Source of the DNA: Aspidiotus rigidus | Lineage: Eukaryota; Arthropoda; Insecta; Hemiptera; Diaspididae | Assembly (NCBI GenBank): GCA_035079385.1 | Contig: JAVHKY010000047.1 | Coordinates: 2,666,001 to 2,730,000 of the forward strand | Length of the DNA stretch: 64,000 nucleotides | Reading direction: 5' to 3' | In this document: positions 21,341-32,548 of the stretch, piece after piece | How positions within the stretch are numbered: the stretch's first letter is position 1 | Layout of the letters: each line of letters starts with the position of its first letter | Made by a program: the position numbers and the translations under genes | Notes under the pieces: model-generated | The model's input: the letters and a program-made list of their open reading frames with translations, nothing else | The model's database searches: none | Told to the model about the DNA's origin: nothing

Positions 21341-21849
21341 CCAAAAATTGATTTTGAGAAGCTCGAACGTGCCACAAAGAAATTCAGTACGTGGTGAAGA
21401 GGACGGGAAATAGGATAATATAATTTGAGATTCGATCATTTTTTATTTTGTACTCCGAAACAATTACGCTGATGTTTTATCGCCTGTAAAAGCACAGATA
21501 AGCCTGCAAGTTTCTCTGTATAGAAAGAGAAGACTCAAAAAATAAAATCCGTTCAAATTCTGCAAAACGATTTCGAGTTTCTGAAGATTGTTCTACGATG
21601 AAGATATTTTTCCGTGAGAGAAGTTGAAACAACGATATTTTCAGTTACTCGTAGGAGGCGGATCAGGTAGAGAATTTTGGGACGGGAACTCGAATTGTTC
21701 AATGAAGAACCACCTGTTCGAACTTCCGATCTTTTTTCACCAAGTTTTCTCTTTTGAAACTTTGTCCTACTATTTGAAGGGAGGATGTACTCGAGTCTCC
21801 TCCTACCCGTTATTCTTCTCTCTCTCACAAAGTTTCTCGGGACGGGTTC

Positions 21850-22480
21850 AAATGGGCGCCGCCATTCGGGCGCGGTGTTCATCTGGGCGCCAAAGGGTTT
21901 TTTGCCACCAAATATATGACGTTCAGTGACTGTTGTAGATAACACTCATTATTATATTCTTCGATCTGTTGTGCTCAATTTCCTACAGTTTTCGAAATGG
22001 ATTTGTGCAGTCAGCGTAAAAAGAAGAAATTGGTGAGTGAAGGCTTTATGTTTGTTTTTGATAAGTACAGTTCGGATAACACCACGCCACCTCGAATAGA
22101 GGCGAGACGCTCGATTACCGGCATGAAAAGACGAGCCGAAGATACTTGTGAAAGCACGAGCTCTGTGGTGAGCTCTCAAGTGCAAAATGTGTCTTCTTTA
22201 TCGCACGTAGCATTACCAACAACCCATGCCATGAAGCAGCGGATGGGTTCGAAAACGTATTCAGAAAACTCCCTTCAACCCAACATCGTTAGGCGATCTG
22301 GTGCTACCTGAAGAGTACACAAAATACAGTCCGTCGCCAGGTATCACTGATGAGATTTTCTATTGCACGAGTCCTACAACGACGAAGAAGGGGGTTTCGC
22401 GCCCAATTGAACGGGACCCAGTTTCTCCGCTCAGCTTCGATTCCCAATATATCTGGTTTCTGACGAATCCTGGTACGTAA
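21850..22480 (+). pseudogene. MULE transposase N-terminal relic (FLYWCH-like start)
   Basis: ORF 21997-22308 begins SQRKKKKLVSEGFMF, the usual opening of a FLYWCH zinc domain. The expected Trp and Cys core is missing, and the frame passes straight into the following linker (KRRAEDTCESTSS). After 22300 the match continues in another frame: LVLPEEYTKYSPSP, and IWFLTNPG where MULEs have a WFxDGTF-like motif just before the catalytic core. So there is an internal deletion and a frameshift. Directly upstream (21845-21900) lies a GC-rich block with repeated GGGCGC, possibly part of the element end. Confidence 0.5.
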
Positions 22481-24866
22481 TACTAAGGAAATTGTGAGAA
22501 AATTATGACTGAAATTTTCGAGTAAGGGCGACGTCGGCCGCTACTTTAATGACGAATAATTCTGTTTTGCGCGTACAACAGTCGGGCGAAATCGTCCGAT
22601 GACCGAACTAAAAGCGATAAACGTATTGCATAAGCTTCGATCACAATCTATAATATTAATTTTCTTCTTTTAATATTGTACTAACGAAGTGCACACTCCT
22701 TCATCGGATTCTTCGAGTCACAAATGACTGCACACTCGCGTTGCTATTTCTTTGTTCAGTCGAACGACCTTTCTTTACGACTGTAACACGTTCACTCTCA
22801 CATTTCATTACACTTTTCAAGGATTCAATCACCGGCAGCGAGATTACTTTTCGAATTCGTGCGGTAAGTTATTTTTATTTAATTTCTTTCGAATTTCGAG
22901 ATAATGTGGTAATTATTACATTACCACTGCAGTATCTTCGGACACGCCTACAAGATCCGTTCACGCTTAGAAGTGTTGAACGAACTAAAAGTGAAAGGAG
23001 CAACACCTCTTTGTGGTCAATACTGTGAAGTTGAACTACCTCAAACAAATACTCGATGAACGAAGTGCCGACATATCCTCAATCTCGAATACTCAGTCCG
23101 TCTTCCGAATCATTATTGAATTCTTCCCTCTCGTACAGTATGCGCGAATGAACGGTTTCCAAGGACGTCATTCCAGAAACTCATCAGTGCTTCTCGAATG
23201 AGATGGCATAAAAATACTCGTATGAAAGAAACTATGTAGAATTGAAAGAAGAGAAAAAAAATTGGAGTATGTACAAACCTACCGCCGTTATATCCGTTGG
23301 TGTAGAAATACATACGAATAACACAGTAGAATTCGCTATTCTTTTCTCCTATTCTATTGATAGTGAAATTGAAAACAGTGGTAAGTCAACATTCCGAAGT
23401 TTGTTTTTTAATTTTCAATTCCCATGAGGCCAACACGATATTACGTGTGATCGCAAATTACGATATTCACTTTCATTTAATGAATTCGCGAGAGAAGAAA
23501 AATACCTACTCGCTGAAGGACTTTCTTAACTTTAACGACACGATGAGCTTTAAGAGATTTGCTGGAATGCCAATAATTGTACCGACTATTTATGAGAAAG
23601 CATTCGCAATATCGATTTACCGAGTTCTCTATCGCAGTAATACCTCAGTCTGCAGACTCTGTAAGGGCACTCGGTAGGTGCAGTATGGAGATTTACTTAG
23701 ATGCTATTCGGAAAAGGGTGAAAGGCTACAACCGTACGTCATTTTTAAATGAAATAAAATATTTTTACTATTCGACTTTAATTGAATTCGGTCGTAAAAA
23801 TTTCAACACCGAAGGGCAAAATGGTTCCGGACCCTCGAGATGAAAATATTAAATCTAACTCGTTTTTCTCCGCGGAGTTATTACCGCGCACCGCGGTATT
23901 ACATCACCGAGGAAATGTGTTCCACATAAATTACTAGATTTCAACCGGATCGCTCTAATATGACAGCCGAGAATGACGTATGAAAAAAAGAAGTTTCCGA
24001 AATTCATTCTTTTTCGAGAGGACAAACTAATAAACAACCAGCTTAGGTACTGCAACATAATTAAAACTGAACCCACACGTCTTTCACATTCAAAAATATA
24101 CCTTAAATGTAAATTCGAATTTACGTTCTCGCATTCTGATGTGCAGTACGAGTATATAGTTTGCGCAACCTCGTCTACGTGACCAAGTAGGTGGGAATAT
24201 AAACTTTCGATTATGCGAAATGATGCGGAGTGTAAAATAGTTCGAACGAAAATTAAGGCAGTTGACGTTCAGAAGATATCGAAAACACGTTTGAAACTTC
24301 GATATTTCCATTTTTGGTGAAACTTTTCCATATTTTCATTATCATCGTCATGTTCGAGTTTCTACCTGAATTATAAACCTTAATTTAGGGAGACTTTGAA
24401 TGAGTATTACCTTTTCGCAAAAAGAAGTAATTTGTTAGATGATCAGCATGTTGTTGAAGGGGATCATTGACACGGAGGTTTAATGAAAAAAGTAAGGTAT
24501 GAAATATTGGAAAAGTTCTAGGAAAAAGACTTCAAATACACTTAAGATTAGAAAGTTACCTTCCTCTATTTGACTATCGTAATTTTGCTCGTCATCACAC
24601 CCTAGTTCTTGAAAGTCCCGCTTCAACAAGGATTTCGACCAAAAATCGTCCCTCAATGACGTTACCTTCTCTTGCTTGTAGGGATTTGAGAAATTCATGG
24701 CCTCATGTTCATAATTTTCCAAGTCTCCCTTCTGACTCCTTTTAGTCACCAACCCTCATTCAACTTGTATTTTTTCTCGACAATGAATTAAACAAGCTTG
24801 AACGTATAGAGTCTCAACTTGGAGAGTTAGTAGTAAGCAAAATGCTAGTTCTGGTACAGTGATATG
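22481..24866. other. Non-coding stretch
   Basis: Several 60 to 106 codon ORFs on both strands, none with a recognisable domain. Nothing repetitive was noticed. Confidence 0.35.
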
Positions 24867-24874
24867 TGTTAGTG

Positions 24875-26569
24875 CAGTGTTTCTCAACCTTTCTTATATC
24901 GCGGCACATTTTTCCATGAGATGATATTACTGCGGCACAGCATTTCCAGAACTCCAAATTGTATTATCAAAAATTTTTGTATGTTTTGAAATTTTCATAT
25001 CTGTAGAGATTTCCTCCTCTTAATTTCAGAATTTGTAGCCTACAAGATGGCTATATGAGGCCTCATCCTTCTTTCTCTGTACTACAGTCACAAGAAACAA
25101 GAGCTTTGATCTTCCACCGGGACTTAGAAAAATTTTTCCACCAATATATGCAAAAAAGTCTGGATGCTTCCCGTATTTACTGGAAACCCTCCGGGCTCTT
25201 CTAATTCCCAAATTTATGAAAAAACATGAAATATAATCTGTATTTCTGGCCAAGTCACAGGAAGTTCTTGATTTTTATGACAGTGACTGCAGGTTTGGAC
25301 TCAAGTTTAAGTAATTATAACTGGAACTGACATCATTCAAACATTTGAACACATCGGTCAGATGGGGCTTATGATTACTTTTCCAAGTAATTTCATCAAT
25401 AAAATGTTCAATTTAAATTTTAAAAATTAAAATTATCAATTTAATAAAAATTTTTAAAAAATGAATTTAATAAAATTAATGAATTAATATAAAAGAAAAT
25501 TAATGGTTGATATTTTGATTATAATTAAAATTAAAATAATAATATAATTAAATAAATATTATGAATTCGATTTATAATAATTGAATTAAATAGAAAAAAC
25601 ATAATTAATTAATTTTATTTTAATTGGTATTTTTTGTTTAATTCAAATAAATATTTCAATTTATTTTTTGATAAAATATTTTATTCAATTTTATTTAAAT
25701 TGGTTCTTTTTTTGATATTATTAATAAATCTAATTATTTCATTATCTTCAAGTATTACTTTTATAATTCTTATAATAAAGAATATTAATTTTTAAATTTG
25801 AAATTCAATTTTTAAATTCTTTTGAAACGTTTGATTTTTAAATTTATTATGAGTTTGATAGCAATCAGCTTTATTTTCAATTTCTATTTTTAATTAATTT
25901 CAAATATTAATTATTACTAAAAATTTAATTTATTCAATTTATTTAATATTTTATTTTTTAAGTATGAAATTATTTTTAAATTATATATTATTAATGGAAT
26001 TTTTTATTTTATACCTAATTTATAGTTAATAAATTATTTCGAAATAAAATAAAATCAGAGAAAATAATATATCGTCGGGGTATTCTATATACAATTCATT
26101 TATGAATATTACCATCAATAAAAATATTAAAATAGATTGTATCCCCAATCAATTGAATAGAATTACAGATTGAATTATATAAATTCTTTTAATATAATTC
26201 TAATAATTCAACATCGAGGTAACAAATTAAAAATTTTTATTGAATCATTCTATTATCTCTAAAGATATTAATATTGTAATTATTTAAATCTATTCTCTTA
26301 GTTAAAAATTTTAATTTGTACTAAGAATCAAAATTATTATTATTGTATACAATTTTTTAATTGGAAATTAAATATATTTATTTATCTTAATAAAATGTTT
26401 TCAATTTATTTAGTTAAAGTAATAACATTAATTTGTCAAGTTATTGAAAAAAAATGACAATTCCTTTTTAGTTCATGTTGATTTATGTTTTTGATAAAAC
26501 TTTTGCGGCACACCTGAGGCGGGCTCGCGGCACAATGATGTGCTGCAGCACACCGGTTGAGAAACACTG
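24875..26569. mobile_element. Non-autonomous hAT-type element with 8-bp target duplication
   Basis: Starts CAGTGTTTCTCAACC and ends GGTTGAGAAACACTG, a perfect terminal inverted repeat of the hAT type. It is flanked on both sides by TGTTAGTG (24867-24874 and 26570-26577), the 8-bp duplication expected for hAT. The subterminal phrases GCGGCACA and GCGGCACACC are typical of this group. No transposase is encoded. The outer parts have ordinary composition, but 25385-26460 is extremely AT-rich and contains mitochondrial-like motifs. Confidence 0.9.
25385..26460 (-). pseudogene. Mitochondrial-like insert (cox1 and large rRNA motifs) inside the hAT element
   Basis: On the minus strand ATACCCCGACGATAT (26069-26084) is the conserved cox1 codon run for MPRRY. 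Seven codons upstream is the conserved His of PQHFLG. Downstream the reading D-F-I-L-F-x-N-N-L-L continues as in cox1, with one Trp codon changed to Arg. At about 26205-26265, minus strand, CTTTAGAGATAATAG and GTTACCTCGATGTTG match the insect large-rRNA phrases CTTTAGGGATAACAG and GCGACCTCGATGTTG. In most insects cox1 and the large rRNA lie on opposite strands, but here both read the same way, so the insert or its source genome is rearranged. Most of the AT-rich block (25385-26000) was not assigned to any gene. Confidence 0.55.
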
Positions 26570-26577
26570 TGTTAGTG

Positions 26578-29080
26578 GGTAAATGTGTGTGTGAATAAGA
26601 GCGTCACTTGCAAATCTCAACACATGCTAATATCTGATCTCTAATCAATTCTCTCGACCCATCCTTATTTACTCTAGGTGATAGTAAAGTAATTAAATTC
26701 AATTTTTAATCCACGTATATTGGGCGAGTCAGCATTCACAAAATTAAAAAAAAAAAGAAATGTTCTGGTAGAGTCAAAGATCAGTTGCTGAATCCAGCTA
26801 CCAGCTGTTAAGACAAAAATTATTTTTGATAGCAGGTAAAGGTACAATCCAGGCATCAACCAGCTTAAACCTCTTTGTGCAGACCTCATCAATATCTGCA
26901 ATATCTGGTATATGTATTTTAGGCTAACTATTGGAGAGTCTCTTGTTCCGCTTATTTTCCCTCATTCTGGGTCTAGTTAGGTTCTTGCTTGTACAAGTCA
27001 AGAACCACTTGCAATCGCTTTTTTTCTTCAGCATAGTTTGAGTTCCAATCTCTAAGAGCGCTGATGGCTGAATGTAACAATGCAAATCTAAGGAATCTAA
27101 GATTATGAATGAGTGTGCTTGTACTACTGCATACTGCGTAACTTATTTGTTTATCAATTTTTATTTAGGAACAATCATTGATTGAAAATTAATTGAAAAT
27201 CAACTGATCTGAGAGTGTAGGTTATATTTGTTTGGCGGTACAAGATGCGATAGTATTGGTGTGTAATTGAGATAGTCAAAATCATTTTTGTGTGTTCAGT
27301 TACATCCTAGCCTACCGTTGCATAGCAAGCATCTTTCCTCTTTCCCCTTCCTGATTATCCTTATCTAACTCGGGTACTCTAATAGTTCCTTACATCTCCT
27401 GCTATCTCGTTTGCACACGGATCTAAAGCTGACAACTGATGAGGGGAGGGTAGATTTGCTTGAGTTTCACCGGTGAGTTTTGGCTTGCCGGTGAGTTGGT
27501 GTTTGTTCTTCAAACAAACTTCTTGCTCGTCAAAAAGCTAACTTGCGGTGAATTTGCTCTGTTTGCGGTCAATGTGCCGTGAACAATAAGTAGCATTAGT
27601 CTCTTGGCAGTGTGGTCCAATAGGGATGTTTTGAGCGAAAATATGCGAAAGTGGAAACTTCCGTATATTATATAAAAAGAATTTTATGCAATGAGATCAA
27701 AGTGTTTTGAACCAATTATATTGTGTTATTGATCTCCATTTGCCATAATTTGGCTCGATACCCAGAGCTACCCCGGCTGTTTCCTTCAAAGGGTAGAACA
27801 CTCCGAGGGCATCAGACTGAGGAAAGGATTCGTGCCGGGAACTCAGTATAAAAATTCCAATTTGCGCATGGTACCTTGTGAATTGATCGCGCTCAAGTTT
27901 TGTGGGTATTTATTGAGTAGGCGATATTACAATTGGAAACAATTTCAATTGGCGTCTAGTAGTTGCTTTAACATCGTTCTACGAAGAGAAATCAAACAGA
28001 AACTACAGAACGCATAAAACGTAAAGCCAGAGATGTTGTGGGAAGAAAGCTGAAAGCAGAAACTCAGAAATGAATCTCAAAATTGCAAGCCAAATGAAAT
28101 AACTGCAATGAGAGAAACTAAAAGCATCAAGCTAAAAGTTGAAGAATAACATGTATTTAGAGTAGAAATTAGAAAAGGATGACAAGTTGAAAGCTTAAAG
28201 GTGTATTATAAAATAAGAGCTGAAACTTAGAAGTCAAACGCTGAGTCGAGGCAGAAAAAAAAGAAGCTTAGCAAGAACCTCTTCCAGCCGACCAGCAATC
28301 GGGTGCTTGTATAATAAGCTAACAATTCTGGATCAAGTCAAAGATTCCTCACAAATTTTCTGGGAGAGGGGGAAATCAACTCAGACTTAGACCAAATACT
28401 ATAAACAATAATACCGGGAATTCCTATCTAAATACATTGAGCGCTTTCTGTCACGCAGTGCAGCGCTACAAAGCATTGTGGGATGACGATTTTACCTCAT
28501 ATGCCATGGTCAGCTTGTTTGAGTTGTTGATAAAGCACCACACACAAACAATATACACAAATTCACAGTGACATCCCACGTTGTCGCTAGTCTCTTGTGA
28601 CCACAAAATTGACAAGAGTTTTGGTACTATTGTTTATAATATTTGCTTAGACTCACAGATTTCCAATAGACAGTTGAGGTACCGTTGCAGGAAACGACAT
28701 TGAAAGAAAGGAAACCCAGTTCCAAACTTGCAATTTGCCAAGAGTGGATAAAGGCAAGCAAAGATATCAACCAGTTTAAACCTCCTAGTGACGTCATCAC
28801 CTCCGTTGAATCTACTTGTGACATCATCACCATTCATGATGCCATTTGTTCGTGATGCCATCAGCTAGAATTTGCCTGTGGCGTCAACAACATCCGTGAC
28901 ATCAACGTACCTCTCTTTCTAACAGATTTTGAAAGATTTGCTGTACGCCGCGCCATCTACCTACTCTAATCAAGAAAGGACTTGAAAAACATTTCAACTT
29001 TTGAGCCATGATATATGATAGGAAAGGGATTTGAAAAAATTTTTACTTTTAGGCTGAATCCATGATACAAGAAACTCAAG
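26578..29080. other. Non-coding; one CRE-like cluster
   Basis: No coding signal. Between 28780 and 28920 variants of GTGACGTCATCAC recur five or six times (see the repeat entry). The rest is unremarkable. Confidence 0.35.
28785..28915. repeat. Degenerate short repeat of GTGACGTCATCAC type
   Basis: GTGACGTCATCAC, GTGACATCATCAC, GATGCCATT, GTGATGCCATCA, GTGGCGTCAACAAC and GTGACATCAACG follow at irregular 15 to 30 base intervals. The full TGACGTCA is a CREB-type site, but the R1 family also contains GATGACGTCATCAAAG, so this is probably repeat-derived. Confidence 0.4.
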
Positions 29081-29089
29081 AAACTTAAG

Positions 29090-29210
29090 ACTCTTCAAGA
29101 TTCAATTTGAATTCTCAATACTAAAACCAATGCAGCCCATTCAACAGGTTCCCTTCTTTCCTTGTCAAACTTTATTAAAAAAAACCGTCGTTTTCTCTTT
29201 CGGACTAGCA
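29090..29210 (+). repeat. R1 end fragment
   Basis: TTCTCAATACTAAAACCAAT, then CAACAGGTTCCCTTC, then AAACCGTCGTTTTC follow in the order seen at 62020-62107. The G-to-A-rich part in between is shortened. Confidence 0.55.
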
Positions 29211-31370
29211 GATTTCTGGATACTCAATGCTGGGCCTAGCCTAGTATGAGGGCAACTCGGCCTCGCGGATTTCCAATTGTGGTCTAGCCTACTACACTAT
29301 AATTTAGGGCAGGGAACACAGATTCAGCCGCGCAGACTTCTGGATCAAGTCGCGGGGACAAAGCCTAGAAATCTTGTATATTGTATGCTAAACCTAGTAT
29401 AGTCTAGTATTATTAATATAGTATAGCCGCATGTACCGTATGCTAAGTCTGAGAAACTCGAAATTGCCCTCGTAGATTTCTGAATTGGGTCGGAGGTTCG
29501 AGATTCCAAAGGGCAGGGTGGAGGAAGTGGAGGAACTCGGCCTGGCGAATTTCCATTAGTGGAATGGGGTGGGGAGAGGTAAACCCATTTAAAAAGTCAA
29601 AAAAAATGTGATACCAAATTTTTTAAACAGAGAAGCTGTTTTATGGATGGGTATTCGGTGCAAATGTCCGCCGTCCATCAGAGTACCGTCGTTCGCGAAG
29701 TCATCAAAAACTACAAGTTTGAACTACTTTAGAGAGTTGAATTCTGTCATCTATACATAAACAGAATGATACGGGGGTTTGAGATCCTGATTCAATGCGG
29801 TTTTCCCGGGGATGTACACAAATTCTGACTTTTGAATATGGGAAGGGAGACGTCAATAGCGAGACAAAGTCAAAGGAAATGACGTCATGAAGAATGCATA
29901 TGTACCATGTCTGCCAATTGCTCAAAGTTCGTTAAATATCAAATGTATTAACAAACCAACATTTAGGAAGAAAATCCAATGTTATAGACTTGGTTGCCCT
30001 GTATGAAAAATTGTAGAGTAAATTTACGCCGAGGTTGAATGATAAAGCTTTCGCATTCATTCTACCTTTTCATTTCACGAATAATATTAAAAACTTTTAG
30101 CTTTTCTTCTGTCCCAAAAACATTTCCCAACTTCTACAACACCCTCAGCAACTGGTTTACGCACCATCAGTTCCATGTAATGATTTCAATTTTAAGAAAT
30201 TTCAGAAACATTCAGCAACAAATGGAATGCCTTTCGGCAACTTTGTATTTTCTTAGTAAAGAGATAAGCCAAGAGTAAAAATTTCGGTGATGGCCGGAGG
30301 TGAAATACTTCTCCAGACTCTTTTACTACAAACAGTTTTATGGACCTAGTCTAAATTCTTTCGGAAAAATTTCCTACAGATATTAAAACACGGAATTGTC
30401 CATCCGAAATACCTCGTCTAATAGTCGATCTAAGACGATAAAATTGTACTGGATCCTTTAAAAAAAAAAACGAGCGATACTCAATTTCATGCTTTCGACC
30501 GCCTTCATCATATTTCACATTCTCGGGTACTTCTCTTCGTTCTCTTTTCACGCGCCTTTCTTTTTTTCCTCCAGTCCACATCCACATCGATTACGAAGTA
30601 TCTTTTCACATTAGGCCGACCTTATTACAAAATCGTATAGGGTCAGACAGTGGTGGCATACATATTATAAAACTGAACAACATTCAAAATAAATCAATCA
30701 ACGAGCACCTTACTGCATTGTGGAGGCAGCTGATCTGCATTCTATTACCATACCGTAAAAGGAGGTATATTATGCTATTTAAATAATGCAATGCATATTG
30801 TAGAGGTATAGAATCGACTAACCTGTAATTTATAAGTAATATGACAGTGCGGTTTCTCTGTTATTGTTGAACGACGTCGCATGGCCAAACGACGATAATG
30901 TCTAAAACACGTGCTTCATCCTCCAGACATCTGCAACAGACGAGGAATACATAAAATTATTTAAACGAACAATGCACTTCGTTTACATGGATTTTAGGGT
31001 TGTACGAAGCTGAGAGATTTTTACATTCCGCGCTATGAACAAAGGCGCACTGTGGTCAGTACATGCAGAGTCGAAGAAACACACGTATTGAACTTTTTAC
31101 AGATCCTTTTACAGCTGCAACGTAGTAATTATGAAGAATTTTTATGACCGTAGAGTACGGGTTTAATGAACCACACAAATAAAAACGAAACATTTATATT
31201 CGCGAGTAAATAACGAAGACGAAAAAAATAAAAAGTCAAACGCCTCAAATAAAAGGTGGTAGCGTAAAATTATGCAGGTAGATGGGTTTTTTCCTCATAC
31301 CGGTCAGTTTTGAAGGGACGCTTTCTCCAAGCGAATAACAGAATTTACCTATAGTGGGCAAGGATGGGAA
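29211..31370. other. Non-coding stretch
   Basis: Between 29210 and 29540 short phrases recur loosely (CGCGGATTTCC, GCAGACTTCTGGAT, GGCGAATTTCC), possibly an old repeat. The rest has only short ORFs with nothing recognisable. Confidence 0.3.
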
Positions 31371-31374
31371 GTTA

Positions 31375-31735
31375 TTTGGAAGTTGGAAGTGGAAGTTGGA
31401 AGTTATTCGATAAATGCGCTCAGGAAGTGGAAGCTGGAAGTCGCAACGTGAGAAGTTGGAAGTGGAAGTCAATAGCAATTGACTTCTTCAATCAAGTTCC
31501 CCAACAGGAGGCTACACCGCTGTTTCAAAAAAAGATGGAAAATATCCAAAATAATGATTAGGAGGAAAATATCTCTTTTTCACAAAAGATAAATATTTTT
31601 CCCCGAAATCGTTATTTTGGATAATCGTCAATCTTTTCTTATTTATTTATTTTTTTTTTTGTATGGCACCACTGCATATTTTGTTGGAAGCTGAAAGTGG
31701 AAGTCAGAAAAAAAAAATTGGAAGTGGAAGTCTTA
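31375..31735 (+). repeat. Two clusters of a GGAAGT hexamer repeat
   Basis: GGAAGTTGGAAGTGGAAG-type repeats occupy 31375-31470 and again 31685-31735. Both clusters are followed by similar bases (TCAATAGCAATTGA and TCAATCGATTTTG). This looks like a simple-sequence array split by an insertion or duplicated. Confidence 0.6.
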
Positions 31736-31739
31736 TCAA

Positions 31740-32200
31740 TCGATTTTGCATCCTTGATAGTAGGACTGTCTTTCATAACTGCTATACTGAACTGTTACTA
31801 CCACGTAATTGTGAACCGATTCGTTCGTTTTATTTTGGAAAGACTAAAGGAGAAGAATGGATTTGTAGAATTGACATCTACTTGTCGCAGTTCACGACAA
31901 TCGCCTGTCTGTTAGAAGCAAAACTTTGCTGCGCAAACTAAATAGTCGCAAGAGAGAAAGTCAGCAGACACAGCGCATACAATACCAACGAGTGCACGAA
32001 CGAATAGTCCTGTAGATCCTCTAATTACTCGCTGTAGCCAGAACGGTTCCAAATTCTTTATAACCAGCAATAGACTCGGATAGCTGAAAAACGGATCACC
32101 AAAGTACGCTGGAACGATTCTTCTATATGGCACATACAACAAAAACTTATGACATGTTGTGTGAATCTAAACTGATCTGGTCGCATTGATTCGCTCGATT
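31740..32200. other. Non-coding stretch
   Basis: No coding or repeat signal recognised before the PLE copies begin at about 32222. Confidence 0.3.
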
Positions 32201-32221
32201 AATCGAATGAAACGCATGAGT

Positions 32222-32542
32222 GTACTCCATCACAATCCCTACATTCCAACTTATAAACACCACTCCTCTTCAGCCTCACAAAGAGCCCTTTGACTGTGGC
32301 AGGGTTGTAAAACTCGGGTTTGAAGCCAAGCGAGCGGAGGGCCCGTCCCAATTGGAGAGAAAAGGAGACTGACCTAATGCAAACGACGATCACGGATCGT
32401 GCTGGAATCAAGAAGGCTCCTCGTAACTCCCCTTCGAACCATCACGTCAATATCGACATTGACCCCATTCACTCTGGCCAGGTGTTTTATTGTGAGTAAT
32501 TCTTTCCTGAAGACAGACTGACTCAAAGGAATACGAGTCAGT
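32222..32542 (-). pseudogene. Second, truncated PLE copy, head-to-tail with the next one
   Basis: On the minus strand this begins with LTRIPLSQS, then HLARVNGVNVDIDVMVRR, a shortened linker, SLQLGRALRSLGFKPEFYNP and the first part of the GIY-YIG domain (SGVYKLECRDC). It is then lost at about 32222. Both ends are truncated relative to the copy at 32549-34765. It joins that copy through six C bases on the plus strand (32543-32548). The orientation is the same, so the pair is a head-to-tail tandem. Confidence 0.8.
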
Positions 32543-32548
32543 CCCCCC

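Noticed and set aside
29470..29490. GGTTCGAGATTCC, tRNA-like B box
   Set aside because: No paired arms or A box at the right distance.
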